Origin: Streptomyces sp. A0642
GTDB lineage: Bacteria > Actinomycetota > Actinomycetes > Streptomycetales > Streptomycetaceae
DNA length: 64,000 nucleotides
NCBI RefSeq assembly: GCF_004795105.1
Contig: NZ_SSBL01000025.1
Location: forward strand, 1 to 64,000
Reading direction: 5' to 3'
Within the stretch, counting starts at the first letter, position 1. Every line of letters starts with the position of its first letter. The translations under genes were made by a program, and so were the position numbers. Below are positions 51,078 to 59,982 of this stretch, piece after piece. The notes under the pieces were generated by a model, which saw only the letters and a list, made by a program, of their open reading frames with translations, searched no databases and had not been told where the DNA came from.

Positions 51078-52343
51078 ATGCGCCGACGCCTGATCAACTC
51101 CACCCTCGCCGTGGTGCTCGTGGTGATCGCCGTCTTCGGCGTCTCCCTCGTCATCGTCGAGACCCGCACCATCAGCAACAGCGCCCAGGAGAGCGTCGAC
51201 TCCGAGGCGCTGCGGCTGATCAGCGTGATCGAGAGCCGGCTCCTGGGCGCCGAACGGATCAACCCCGGCGTGCTGGCCGAGCAGATCGACGACAAGCGCT
51301 ACGCACTGATCAAGATGCCCGGCCGCGCCCCCATCGAGGTGGGCGACCGCCCCAGCGGCAGCGTGATCAGCGCCACGGAGGAGGGCGAACACGGTGAGAA
51401 GGTCACCGTCGAGGAGTCCCGCTCCTCCGTCACCCGCGAAGTCGGCCGCACCCTGATGATCATCGGCGCGGTGGCGCTGCTGGCCATCGTCTCCGCCGTG
51501 CTCCTGGCCGTACGCCAGGCCAACAAACTGGCCTCGCCGCTCACCGACCTCGCCGAGACCGCGGAACGCCTGGGGTCGGGCGACCCGCGCCCGCGCCACA
51601 AGCGGTACGGGGTGCCGGAGCTCGACCGGGTCGCCGACGTCCTGGACTCCTCGGCGGAACGCATCGCCCGGATGCTCACCGCGGAGCGCCGGCTCGCCGC
51701 CGACGCCTCCCACCAGCTCCGCACGCCGCTCACCGCGCTCTCCATGCGGATCGAGGAGATCTCCGTCACGGACGACCCCGAGACCGTGAAGGAGGAGGCG
51801 AACATCGCCCTCACCCAGGTCGAGCGGCTCACGGACGTCGTCCAGCGGCTGCTGACCAACGCCCGGGACCCGCGGACCGGCTCCGCCGTCGTCTTCGACC
51901 TCGACGAGATCATCAAGCAGCAGATCGAGGAATGGCGCCCGGCCTACCGCAGCGAGGGGCGGGCCGTCGTCTGCTCCGGCAAGCACGGGCTGCGCGCCGT
52001 GGGCACACCGGGCGCGGTCGCCCAGGTGCTCGCCGCCCTGATCGAGAACGCCCTCATGCACGGCGGCGGGACGGTCGCGCTGCGTACCCGCGTCACCGGA
52101 AACCAGGCGGTCATCGAGGTGACGGACGAGGGTCCGGGCGTCCCCGCCGACCTGGGCGCACGGATCTTCGAGCGGACCATCAGCGGCCGCAACTCCACGG
52201 GCATCGGCCTCGCGGTGGCCCGCGACCTCGCGGAAGCGGACGGCGGCCGTCTCGAACTGCTCCAGCAGCAGCCCCCGGTCTTCGCGCTGTTCCTCAGCCA
52301 GGTGGCCCTGGACCGGGGGGAGCCGGAACGCCCGGTGAGGTGA
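51078..52343 (+). CDS. Sensor histidine kinase
   Basis: A 421-residue membrane kinase. TM1 lies at about 8-27 and an extracytoplasmic sensor loop at about 28-122. TM2 lies at about 125-145, followed by a HAMP region, the H-box DASHQLRTPLTAL with His212, N-box LAALIENALMHGG, G1 EVTDEGPGVP and G2 STGIGLAVARDLAE. The roughly 95-residue sensor loop has no domain I can name. It is partnered with the response regulator gene just upstream; no target genes can be assigned from sequence. Confidence 0.92.
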   Translation: MRRRLINSTLAVVLVVIAVFGVSLVIVETRTISNSAQESVDSEALRLISVIESRLLGAERINPGVLAEQIDDKRYALIKMPGRAPIEVGDRPSGSVISATEEGEHGEKVTVEESRSSVTREVGRTLMIIGAVALLAIVSAVLLAVRQANKLASPLTDLAETAERLGSGDPRPRHKRYGVPELDRVADVLDSSAERIARMLTAERRLAADASHQLRTPLTALSMRIEEISVTDDPETVKEEANIALTQVERLTDVVQRLLTNARDPRTGSAVVFDLDEIIKQQIEEWRPAYRSEGRAVVCSGKHGLRAVGTPGAVAQVLAALIENALMHGGGTVALRTRVTGNQAVIEVTDEGPGVPADLGARIFERTISGRNSTGIGLAVARDLAEADGGRLELLQQQPPVFALFLSQVALDRGEPERPVR

Positions 52344-52347
52344 GCCG

Positions 52348-52959
52348 TTACCGCCGCGCCGGGTCCGCCTCGGCGCGTACGGCGGCGGCCTGGGCAGGAG
52401 CGGGTACCGGGACGGCGCGCCCCTGCGCGACGCCCTCCGTGGTCACGACGCCTTTGTCGGGCAGCGCCTCCCCGTCGGCCGGCGGAACGTCGGCCGACGC
52501 CTCTCCGGCGGGCAGCGTCTCCCCGTCGGGCAGCGCCCGGAAGACCCATGTGCGGTAGGACCAGAAGCGGAACAGCGTCGCGATGCCGATTCCGACGATC
52601 TTGAAGACGTTGCTCTGGACCGGCGTGTCCCAGCCGAATCCGTACGTCGCCGCGTACAGCACACCCGTCTCGATGACCGCACCGACCACGCTGAACAGCA
52701 GGAACAGCGTCAGCTCCCGGGTCCGGCCGGTCTTGTCGCGGTCCCGGTACGTCCAGTAGCGGAAGCCGACGTAGTTGCAGAGGATCGCGACGAGAGTGGC
52801 CAGCAGACCCGCTCGCACCGTCGGGATGTCCGTGTAGCGCCACAGCAGGTTGGAAACGGCGATATTGACGACCAGGCCGACCGCGCCGACCACGCCGAAC
52901 TTGGCCACCTCCCGGGCCAGCAGATCCAGCCGGACCCGCAATGCGCCCCGTTCGCTCAT
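52348..52959 (-). CDS. GtrA-family membrane protein
   Basis: A 203-residue protein with four helices in the GtrA pattern (FGVVGAVGLVVNIAVSNLLW, LLATLVAILCNYVGFRYWTY, LFLLFSVVGAVIETGVLYAA, NVFKIVGIGIATLFRFWSYRTWVF) followed by a disordered Pro/Ala/Glu-rich tail. GtrA proteins are thought to move lipid-linked sugars across the membrane during wall-polymer or glycan synthesis. It is convergent with the histidine kinase gene by 4 bases and divergent from purK. Confidence 0.88.
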   Translation of the reverse strand: MSERGALRVRLDLLAREVAKFGVVGAVGLVVNIAVSNLLWRYTDIPTVRAGLLATLVAILCNYVGFRYWTYRDRDKTGRTRELTLFLLFSVVGAVIETGVLYAATYGFGWDTPVQSNVFKIVGIGIATLFRFWSYRTWVFRALPDGETLPAGEASADVPPADGEALPDKGVVTTEGVAQGRAVPVPAPAQAAAVRAEADPARR

Positions 52960-53178
52960 GGTGATCGCTCAGCCCGTCTGTCGGTCCTGCTTCGAGTTCG
53001 GGTTCGGTCCCGTCAACCCAGCCATGCTAACCAGGCGGCCCGTCGGCTGCCCGTGAGTACGCGGACGGGCGCGGGGGGCCGTGACACACCCGTGGCCCGC
53101 CCGGGACCCCCGGACCGGCCACGGGGCGCCGACGGGGCATCGTCCGACGGTCCCGCGGGGTGCGGATACCCTGGAGGA

Positions 53179-54318
53179 GTGACGTTCCCGGTAGTCGGCA
53201 TGGTCGGTGGCGGTCAGCTCGCCCGTATGACCCACGAGGCGGGCATCCCCCTCGGCATCAAGTTCAAGCTCCTCAGTGACACCGCTCAGGACTCGGCGGC
53301 CCAGGTGGTGAGCGAAGTCGTCGTCGGCGACTATCGCGACCTGGACACGCTGCGCGCCTTCGCGCGCGGCTGTGACGTGATCACGTTCGATCACGAGCAC
53401 GTGCCCACCGAGCATCTGCGGGCCCTGGAGGCGGACGGCATCCCCGTGCGCCCCGGCCCCGACGCGCTGGTGCACGCCCAGGACAAGGGGGTGATGCGCG
53501 CGAAGCTCACCGAGATCGGCGCGCCCTGCCCCCGCCACCGCATCGTGGAGGACCCGGCCGACGCCGCGGCCTTCGCCGAGGAGGTGGGCGGCTTCCCGGT
53601 CATCCTCAAGACCGTGCGCGGCGGCTACGACGGCAAGGGCGTGTGGGTGGTCCGCTCCGAGGCGGACGCGGCCGACCCCTTCCGGGCGGGTGTCCCCGTC
53701 CTCGCCGAGGAGAAGGTCGACTTCGCACGGGAGCTGGCGGCCAACATCGTCCGCTCGCCGCACGGCCAGGCCGTCGCCTACCCGGTCGTGGAGTCCGTCC
53801 AGGTCGACGGCGTCTGCGACACGGTCATCGCCCCGGCCCCCGGCCTGAGCGAGGACCTCGCCGGACAGGCCCAGCAGCTCGCCCTCCGCATCGCCGCCGA
53901 ACTCGGCGTCGTCGGCCACCTCGCCGTCGAACTGTTCGAGACCCGCGACGGGCAGATCCTCGTCAACGAACTGGCGATGCGCCCGCACAACTCCGGGCAC
54001 TGGACGCAGGACGGCGCGATCACCTCGCAGTTCGCCAACCACGTCCGGGCCGTCCTGGACCTCCCGCTCGGCGATCCCCGCCCGCGCGCCCCCTGGACGG
54101 TCATGTCCAACGTGCTGGGCGGCGACTTCCCGGACATGTACCAGGCCTACCTGCACTGCATGGCCCGCGACCCGCAGCTCAAGATCCACATGTACGGCAA
54201 GGACGTGAAGCCCGGCCGGAAGGTCGGCCACGTCAACACCTACGGCGACGACCTGGCGGACGTGCGGGAGCGCGCCCGGCACGCGGCCGACTACCTGCGA
54301 GGAACGATCACCGAATGA
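53179..54318 (+). CDS. purK: N5-carboxyaminoimidazole ribonucleotide synthase
   Basis: A 379-residue ATP-grasp enzyme that carboxylates AIR with bicarbonate and ATP in de novo purine synthesis. Segments are VVGMVGGGQLARM, FDHEHVP, ILKTVRGGYDGKGVWVV and ILVNELAMRPHNSGHWTQDGA. GTG 53179 has TACCCT ending 6 bases upstream, consistent with a leaderless mRNA, while GGAGGA abuts the codon. The stop overlaps purE by ATGA, giving the standard purK-purE pair. Confidence 0.96.
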   Translation: MTFPVVGMVGGGQLARMTHEAGIPLGIKFKLLSDTAQDSAAQVVSEVVVGDYRDLDTLRAFARGCDVITFDHEHVPTEHLRALEADGIPVRPGPDALVHAQDKGVMRAKLTEIGAPCPRHRIVEDPADAAAFAEEVGGFPVILKTVRGGYDGKGVWVVRSEADAADPFRAGVPVLAEEKVDFARELAANIVRSPHGQAVAYPVVESVQVDGVCDTVIAPAPGLSEDLAGQAQQLALRIAAELGVVGHLAVELFETRDGQILVNELAMRPHNSGHWTQDGAITSQFANHVRAVLDLPLGDPRPRAPWTVMSNVLGGDFPDMYQAYLHCMARDPQLKIHMYGKDVKPGRKVGHVNTYGDDLADVRERARHAADYLRGTITE

Positions 54319-54851
54319 CCGCACAAGGCTCCGCCCCCGTCGTCGGCATCGTCATGGGCTCGGACTCCGACTGGCCCGTCATGGAAGCCGCGGCGAAGGC
54401 GCTGGACGAGTTCGAGATCCCGTACGAGGTCGACGTCGTCTCGGCCCACCGCATGCCGCGCGAAATGATCGCGTACGGCGAGAACGCCGCGGGCCGGGGC
54501 CTCCGGGCGATCATCGCCGGTGCGGGCGGCGCCGCCCACCTGCCCGGCATGCTGGCCTCCGTCACCCCGCTGCCCGTCATCGGTGTGCCGGTCCCGCTGA
54601 AGTACCTGGACGGCATGGACAGCCTCATGTCCATCGTGCAGATGCCCGCCGGCATCCCCGTCGCCACCGTCTCCATCGCCGGCGCGCGCAACGCGGGCCT
54701 GCTGGCCGTCCGCATGCTCGCCGCCCACGACGCCGAGCTGCGGAACCGCATGACGGAGTTCCTCTCCGACCTGAACGACCAGGCCACCGAGAAGGGCAAG
54801 CGCCTGCGCAGCAAGGCCGGCAACCCCGACACCTTCGGCTTCGGGAAGTAG
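54315..54851 (+). CDS. purE: N5-carboxyaminoimidazole ribonucleotide mutase
   Basis: A 178-residue class I PurE that moves the carboxyl group of N5-CAIR to C4. The signature GIVMGSDSDWPVM, VDVVSAHRMP, IIAGAGGAAHLPGMLAS and GVPVPLKYLDGMDSLMSIVQMPAGIPVAT segments are intact, including the catalytic His of SAHR. ATG 54315 overlaps the purK stop. The C-terminus is about 10 residues longer than in E. coli PurE. Confidence 0.96.
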   Translation: MTAQGSAPVVGIVMGSDSDWPVMEAAAKALDEFEIPYEVDVVSAHRMPREMIAYGENAAGRGLRAIIAGAGGAAHLPGMLASVTPLPVIGVPVPLKYLDGMDSLMSIVQMPAGIPVATVSIAGARNAGLLAVRMLAAHDAELRNRMTEFLSDLNDQATEKGKRLRSKAGNPDTFGFGK

Positions 54852-54856
54852 GAACC

Positions 54857-56053
54857 GTGACGGACCGACTGGACCGGGCCCGGGCACTCCTCGCGGAGTA
54901 CCCCGTCGTCGACGGCCACAACGACCTGCCGTGGGCGCTGCGCGAGCAGGTCGGCTACGACCTGGACGCCCGCGACATCGCCACCGACCAGTCGGCCCAC
55001 CTCCACACCGACATCCCCCGGCTGCGCGCCGGGGGAGTCGGAGCCCAGTTCTGGTCCGTGTACGTACGGTCCGACATGGCGGGCGACACCGCCGTCGCCG
55101 CCACCCTGGAACAGATCGACGCCGTCGCCGAACTGCTGGAACGCCACCCCGCCGACCTGCGCCGCGCCCTGACGGCCGACGACATGGAGGCGGCCCGCTC
55201 CGAGGGCCGGATCGCCTCCCTGATGGGGGCCGAGGGCGGCCACTCCATCCACAACTCGCTGGGCACCCTGCGCGCCCTGCACGCTCTGGGCGTCCGCTAC
55301 ATGACGCTCACCCACAACGACAACATCGCCTGGGCGGACTCGGCGACGGACGCCCCGGGCGTCGGCGGCCTCTCCCCGTTCGGCCACGAGGTCGTACGGG
55401 AGATGAACCGGACCGGCATGCTGGTGGACCTCTCGCACGTCGCGGCGACGACGATGCGCGACGCGCTCGCCACCTCGACCGCGCCGGTGATGTTCTCGCA
55501 CTCCTCGGCGCGGGCGGTCTGCGACCACCCGCGCAACATCCCCGACGACGTCCTCGCACAGCTCCCGGCCAACGGGGGCATCGCCATGGCGACCTTCGTG
55601 CCGAAGTTCGTGCTGCCGGAGGCCGTCGCCTGGACGAACGCCGCGGACGCCAACATGCGGGACCACGGACTGCACCACCTGGACACCACCGAGCGGGCGA
55701 TGAAGATCCACGCCGCGTTCGAGGCGGCCCACCCCCGCCCGAGGGCGACGGTGGCCACGATCGCCGACCACCTCGACCACATGCGCGAGGTCGCCGGGGC
55801 CGACCACATCGGCATCGGCGGCGACTACGACGGCACCGCGTTCCTCCCGCAGGGCCTCGAAGACGTCGCCGGCTATCCGAACCTGATCGCGGAGCTCCTG
55901 GGCCGCGGCTGGTCGACCGCCGACCTCGCCAAGCTCACCTGGCAGAACGCGGTGCGGGTGCTGCGCGCCGCCGAGGACGTGGCCCGGGACCTGCAGGCCC
56001 GCCGCGCCCCGTCCCACGCCACGATCGAGCAGCTGGACGCCCCGGGGGCCTGA
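54857..56053 (+). CDS. Membrane dipeptidase-like peptidase, family M19
   Basis: A 398-residue zinc peptidase of the renal-dipeptidase family. Metal ligands are in VVDGHNDLPWAL (His-x-Asp), MGAEGGHSI (Glu), VDLSHVAATTM and SHSSARAVCDHPRN, and the end includes DHIGIGGDYDG. Despite the family name there is no signal peptide or anchor, so it is probably cytosolic and hydrolyses dipeptides. GTG 54857 lies 5 bases after purE and has AGGA 3 bases upstream, so it is probably in the purKE transcript. Confidence 0.92.
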   Translation: MTDRLDRARALLAEYPVVDGHNDLPWALREQVGYDLDARDIATDQSAHLHTDIPRLRAGGVGAQFWSVYVRSDMAGDTAVAATLEQIDAVAELLERHPADLRRALTADDMEAARSEGRIASLMGAEGGHSIHNSLGTLRALHALGVRYMTLTHNDNIAWADSATDAPGVGGLSPFGHEVVREMNRTGMLVDLSHVAATTMRDALATSTAPVMFSHSSARAVCDHPRNIPDDVLAQLPANGGIAMATFVPKFVLPEAVAWTNAADANMRDHGLHHLDTTERAMKIHAAFEAAHPRPRATVATIADHLDHMREVAGADHIGIGGDYDGTAFLPQGLEDVAGYPNLIAELLGRGWSTADLAKLTWQNAVRVLRAAEDVARDLQARRAPSHATIEQLDAPGA

Positions 56054-56077
56054 GCCCTCGGGGCGGCCGCGCGCGTC

Positions 56078-56437
56078 TCAGCCGGCGCAGAGACAGAACG
56101 GGTGCCCCGCCGGATCGGCGTAGACCCGGAAGGTCCGCTCCCGGTCCTCCGCGTCGAGCACCGTCGCTCCCAGCGCCAGCACCTCCTTCTCGGCCGCGTC
56201 GAGGTCCGGCACGGTCAGATCCAGATGGAACTGCTGCGACGCGTCCGGACGCGGCCACTGCGGCGGTACGAATCCGGGCGCGGCCTGGAAGGCGAGCGGC
56301 GTGCCGGTGACTCCGGCGAGATCCACCCAGTCCTCGTGCCGCTCGGCCCTCCCGCCGAGCAGTCCGACGTAGAAACCGGCCAGGGCGACGGGGTCGGGGC
56401 AGTCCAGGACGACGGAGCCCAGCTTGGCTACGGCCAT
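56078..56437 (-). CDS. VOC-family (glyoxalase-like) protein
   Basis: A 119-residue protein with one VOC fold (LGSVVLDCPDPVALAGFYVGLLGG, QFHLDLTVPDLDAAEKEVLALGA, FRVYADPAGHPFCLC). GGAG lies 8 bases before ATG 56437. It is divergent from a CGNR zinc-finger protein gene with an inverted repeat between them, suggesting a regulator-target pair. The substrate is unknown. Confidence 0.88.
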   Translation of the reverse strand: MAVAKLGSVVLDCPDPVALAGFYVGLLGGRAERHEDWVDLAGVTGTPLAFQAAPGFVPPQWPRPDASQQFHLDLTVPDLDAAEKEVLALGATVLDAEDRERTFRVYADPAGHPFCLCAG

Positions 56438-56469
56438 GACGTTCTCTCCTCGGTCAGGTGCGGACAGGT

Positions 56470-56500
56470 GGTTACCGGTTGAGCTCGTCAACCGGTCACC
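56470..56500. promoter_or_regulatory. Inverted-repeat operator between VOC and CGNR genes
   Basis: GGTTACCGGTTG (56470-56481) and CAACCGGTCACC (56489-56500) pair at 11 of 12 positions with a 7-base spacer. GTTAC and GTAAC elements recur just downstream (56501-56505, 56526-56530), the latter overlapping the CGNR -10. Confidence 0.6.
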
Positions 56501-56539
56501 GTTACTGCATGCTCCCGCAATGGAGGTAACGTCGCAACC

Positions 56540-57052
56540 ATGAATGAGAGGGATTCCGCGCCCGGCGGGCTCGCGCTGGTCGAAGCCCTGGTCAACACCC
56601 TGAACGTCGAGACCGGTGCGGACGCCCTCGACACGGCCGCCGGACGCGCCGCGCTCGACCTCGCCGAGCCGGACGTCCCGGCCGCCCGCGTCCTCCGCGA
56701 GGCCCTGCGCGCCGCCTGCCTCGCCCATGCCGGCCACCACCCGTCCGATGCCGCCCCGGTGTCCGTGCTCGACCGGCTCCTCGCCGGCGCGCCGCTGCGC
56801 GTCACGGTGGACGAGGAGGGCGCGGCTTCGCTGCGCCCCGTCGAGGAGCCGCCCGGGCTGACCGCCCGGGTCGCCGCGGCCGTCGCCGCCGCGTCGGCCG
56901 ACGGCGCCTGGGCCCGGCTCAAGGCGTGCGAGGCGGCGGACTGCCGCTGGGTGTACTACGACCGCAGCCCGGGGGGACGCCGCCGGTGGTGCTCCATGTC
57001 GGTGTGCGGGGCCCGGGCGAAGATGCGCACGTACCGCGCGAAACGCGACTGA
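56540..57052 (+). CDS. CGNR zinc-finger/ABATE-domain protein, probable regulator
   Basis: A 170-residue protein. The N-terminal ABATE-like domain (ALVEALVNTLNVETGADAL, RVLREALRAACLAHAGH) precedes a C-terminal CGNR zinc finger (LKACEAADCRWVYYDRSPGG, RRWCSMSVCGARAKMRTYR) with four cysteines for zinc. Here the CGNR tetrapeptide reads CGAR. The family is regarded as DNA-binding, stress-type regulators. TAACGT ends 7 bases before ATG 56540, so the mRNA may be leaderless. The likely target is the divergent VOC gene. Confidence 0.88.
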   Translation: MNERDSAPGGLALVEALVNTLNVETGADALDTAAGRAALDLAEPDVPAARVLREALRAACLAHAGHHPSDAAPVSVLDRLLAGAPLRVTVDEEGAASLRPVEEPPGLTARVAAAVAAASADGAWARLKACEAADCRWVYYDRSPGGRRRWCSMSVCGARAKMRTYRAKRD

Positions 57053-57068
57053 GGGGCGGGCTCCCGGC

Positions 57069-58412
57069 TCAGGCCTTCGGCCGTCCCATCGCCCGGTACG
57101 TCCAGCCGGCCTCGCGCCACACCGCCGGGTCCAGGGCGTTGCGCCCGTCCAGGATGATGCGGCGGCCGGCGACCTGGCCCAGCGCCTCCGGGTCCAGCTC
57201 GCGGAACTCGCGCCACTCGGTGAGGTGGAGCACGGCATCCGCGCCGCGCACGGCGTCGAGAGCGGTGTCGGCGTAGCCGAGGGTGGGGAAGAGCCGCCGG
57301 GCGTTGTCCATGCCCTTCGGGTCGAACACCGTGACCTGGGCGCCCTGGAGGTGGATCTGCCCGGCGACGTTCAGCGCCGGTGAGTCGCGTACGTCGTCCG
57401 AGTCCGGCTTGAACGTCGCGCCCAGCACGGCGACCCGCTTGCCGAGGAAGGAGTCGCCGCCGACGGCCTCCCGGGCCAGTTCCACCATGTGGCCGCGCCG
57501 GCGCATGTTGATGGAGTCGACCTCACGGAGGAAGGTCAGCGCCTGGTCGGCACCCAGCTCGCCGGCGCGCGCCATGAAGGCGCGGATGTCCTTGGGGAGG
57601 CAGCCGCCGCCGAAGCCGATCCCGGCCCGCAGGAACTTCTTCCCGATGCGCTCGTCGTGGCCGATCGCCTCGGCGAGCTTCACCACGTCGCCGTCGGCGG
57701 CCTCGCAGACCTCCGCCATGGCGTTGATGAACGAGATCTTGGTGGCGAGGAAGGAGTTGGCGGAGGTCTTCACCAGTTCGGCGGTCGGGAAGTCCGTCAC
57801 CACGAAGGGGGAGCCCTCCGCGACCGGTCCGGCGTACACCTCGCGCAGCGTCTTCTCGGCGCGCTCGCTCTCCACGCCGACGACGATCCGGTCCGGGTGC
57901 AGGGTGTCGTTGACGGCGAAGCCCTCGCGCAGGAACTCCGGGTTCCAGGCCAGCTCGGCGCCCTCGCCCACGGGGGCGAGCTCGACGAGCCGCGCCGCGA
58001 GCCGGGCAGCGGAGCCGACCGGCACGGTGGACTTGCCGACGACCAGCGCGGGCCGCGTCAGGAGGGGGGCGAGCGAATCGAAGGCGCTCTCCACGTAACT
58101 CATGTCGCACGCGTATTCGCCGTGCTTCTGCGGCGTATTGGTGCAGACGAAATGAACATCGCCGAATTCCGCCACCTCTTCCCACGAGGTGGTGAACCGC
58201 AGCCGCCCGGTGGATCCGTCGATGCCCGCGACATGCTTCTTCAGGATCTCTTCCAGCCCCGGCTCGTACATCGGGACCCGGCCGGCGGAGAGCATCTCGA
58301 TCTTCTCGGGCACGACGTCGAGGCCCAGGACCTCGAAGCCCAGTTCCGCCATGGCCGCGGCGTGGGTGGCGCCGAGGTAGCCGGTGCCGATCACAGTGAT
58401 CCTGAGGGCCAT
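57069..58412 (-). CDS. UDP-glucose 6-dehydrogenase family protein
   Basis: A 447-residue NAD-dependent enzyme oxidising UDP-glucose, or a related UDP-hexose, to the uronate. The N-terminal Rossmann motif is VIGTGYLGATHAAAMAELG, the sugar-binding segment is NPEFLREGFA, and catalytic Cys271 lies in GFGGGCLPKD. The C-terminal NAD/UDP domain includes VAVLGATFKPDSDDVRDSPA. GGAG lies 6 bases before ATG 58412. The product feeds surface polysaccharide synthesis; no glycosyltransferase gene is adjacent, though the LCP gene at the right edge is also wall-related. Confidence 0.93.
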   Translation of the reverse strand: MALRITVIGTGYLGATHAAAMAELGFEVLGLDVVPEKIEMLSAGRVPMYEPGLEEILKKHVAGIDGSTGRLRFTTSWEEVAEFGDVHFVCTNTPQKHGEYACDMSYVESAFDSLAPLLTRPALVVGKSTVPVGSAARLAARLVELAPVGEGAELAWNPEFLREGFAVNDTLHPDRIVVGVESERAEKTLREVYAGPVAEGSPFVVTDFPTAELVKTSANSFLATKISFINAMAEVCEAADGDVVKLAEAIGHDERIGKKFLRAGIGFGGGCLPKDIRAFMARAGELGADQALTFLREVDSINMRRRGHMVELAREAVGGDSFLGKRVAVLGATFKPDSDDVRDSPALNVAGQIHLQGAQVTVFDPKGMDNARRLFPTLGYADTALDAVRGADAVLHLTEWREFRELDPEALGQVAGRRIILDGRNALDPAVWREAGWTYRAMGRPKA

Positions 58413-58553
58413 GTAGTGCTCCTGTGAGGTGCGGACAGACGTGCGGTGAACGAGCATAGTCCTGCCTTTGAAACGTCCCATTCCGGCTGTCGCGAAGCTC
58501 ACGGCCCCAGCACGTATGCCTACGCCGGGGGAGACGCCTAAAATTGGGTTACT

Positions 58554-58565
58554 TAACGGTAGTTA
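58554..58565. promoter_or_regulatory. Short palindrome upstream of the acyl-CoA dehydrogenase
   Basis: TAAC-GGTA-GTTA at 58554-58565 lies 21 bases before the TTG start, embedded in an A/T-richer patch. It is plausibly an operator overlapping the promoter. The regulator is unknown. Confidence 0.35.
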
Positions 58566-58586
58566 GCATCTTGGGGAGTGAGCGTC

Positions 58587-59744
58587 TTGGCGGGTTCGAC
58601 CGATTTCGACCTGTACCGTCCGGCCGAGGAGCACGACATGCTCCGTGAGACGGTGCGCGCGCTCGCCGAGGCGAAGATCGCCCCGCACGCGGCCGCGGTC
58701 GACGAGGAGGCCCGCTTCCCGCAGGAGGCGCTGGACGCCCTCACCGCCGCCGACCTGCACGCGGTCCACGTACCGGAGGAGTACGGCGGCGCGGGCGCCG
58801 ACGCGCTCGCCACGGTCATCGTGATCGAGGAGGTCGCCCGTGCCTGCGTCTCCTCCTCCCTCATCCCCGCGGTGAACAAGCTCGGCTCGCTCCCGGTGAT
58901 CCTGTCCGGTTCCGAGGACCTGAAGAAGAAGTACCTCGGCCCGCTCGCCAAGGGCGACGCGATGTTCTCGTACGCGCTCTCCGAGCCGGACGCGGGCTCC
59001 GACGCCGCCGGCATGAAGACCCGGGCCGTGCGCGACGGCGACTTCTGGGTCCTCAACGGCGTGAAGCGCTGGATCACGAACGCGGGCGTCTCCGAGTACT
59101 ACACGGTCATGGCGGTCACCGACCCGACCAAGCGCTCCAAGGGCATCTCGGCCTTCGTCGTCGAGAAGTCGGACGAGGGCGTCTCCTTCGGCGCCCCGGA
59201 GAAGAAGCTGGGCATCAAGGGCTCCCCGACCCGCGAGGTCTACTTCGACAACGTCCGCATCCCCGCCGACCGCATGATCGGCGAGGAGGGCACCGGCTTC
59301 GCCACCGCGATGAAGACCCTGGACCACACCCGCATCACGATCGCGGCCCAGGCGCTCGGCGTCGCCCAGGGCGCGCTGGACTACGCCAAGGGCTACGTCC
59401 AGGAGCGCAAGCAGTTCGGCAAGCCGATCGGCGACTTCCAGGGCGTCCAGTTCATGCTCGCCGACATGGCCATGAAGCTGGAAGCGGCCCGCCAGCTCAC
59501 CTACTCGGCCGCCGCCAAGTCCGAGCGCCTCGACGCCGACCTCACCTTCTTCGGCGCCGCGGCCAAGTGCTTCGCCTCCGACGTCGCGATGGAGATCACC
59601 ACGGACGCCGTCCAGCTGCTCGGCGGCTACGGCTACACGCGGGACTACCCGGTGGAGCGGATGATGCGCGACGCCAAGATCACCCAGATCTACGAGGGAA
59701 CGAACCAGGTCCAGCGCATCGTGATGGCGCGCAACCTGCCGTAA
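58587..59744 (+). CDS. Acyl-CoA dehydrogenase
   Basis: A 385-residue FAD enzyme introducing the alpha,beta double bond in acyl-CoA. Segments are FSYALSEPDAGSDAAGMKT (FAD/substrate), WVLNGVKRWITNAGVSEYY, ERKQFGKPIGDFQGVQFMLADM, QLLGGYGYTRDYPVERMMRD, and the catalytic Glu in IYEGTNQVQRIVMARNL. TTG 58587 has GGGGAG 8 bases upstream; GTG 58578 is in frame but only GGGGA abuts it. A strong terminator follows. Confidence 0.95.
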   Translation: MAGSTDFDLYRPAEEHDMLRETVRALAEAKIAPHAAAVDEEARFPQEALDALTAADLHAVHVPEEYGGAGADALATVIVIEEVARACVSSSLIPAVNKLGSLPVILSGSEDLKKKYLGPLAKGDAMFSYALSEPDAGSDAAGMKTRAVRDGDFWVLNGVKRWITNAGVSEYYTVMAVTDPTKRSKGISAFVVEKSDEGVSFGAPEKKLGIKGSPTREVYFDNVRIPADRMIGEEGTGFATAMKTLDHTRITIAAQALGVAQGALDYAKGYVQERKQFGKPIGDFQGVQFMLADMAMKLEAARQLTYSAAAKSERLDADLTFFGAAAKCFASDVAMEITTDAVQLLGGYGYTRDYPVERMMRDAKITQIYEGTNQVQRIVMARNLP

Positions 59745-59759
59745 CGGCCGGCGGCTCCC

Positions 59760-59795
59760 GCGCCCCGCACCCGCGCACGTCGGGGTGCGGGGCGC
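59760..59795 (+). terminator. Terminator after the acyl-CoA dehydrogenase gene
   Basis: 13-bp arms GCGCCCCGCACCC (59760-59772) and GGGTGCGGGGCGC (59783-59795) with a 10-base loop. Confidence 0.8.
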
Positions 59796-59808
59796 TGTCG
59801 TGGCCCTA

Positions 59809-59982
59809 GGGCGTGTTTTGAAAGTCCCGCCTGCCCCGCGACGCCTGGCACGCACGCTCGCCGCGTTGTGGAAATGCCCTAGTAGCTCCGCTACGAGACC
59901 ATGTCCACGCCTTGCGATCGCACGCACCAGACGCCGCGGGGCCCGCCCTTCGGGCGGACGGCGCTACTGTCGAAACACGCCC
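59809..59982. mobile_element. MITE-like element of about 174 bp
   Basis: The terminal inverted repeats begin GGGCGTGTTTTGAAAGT (59809-59825) and, on the other strand from 59982, GGGCGTGTTTCGACAGT, matching at 15 of 17 bases. Both ends are flanked by TA (59807-59808 and 59983-59984), a plausible target duplication. There is no transposase frame. Internal hairpins include GTAGC/GCTAC (59884-59896) and a CGCCC-TTCG-type stem near 59942-59956. The organisation is that of a non-autonomous element mobilised by an IS encoded elsewhere. Its right end abuts the stop codon of the next gene. Confidence 0.8.
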
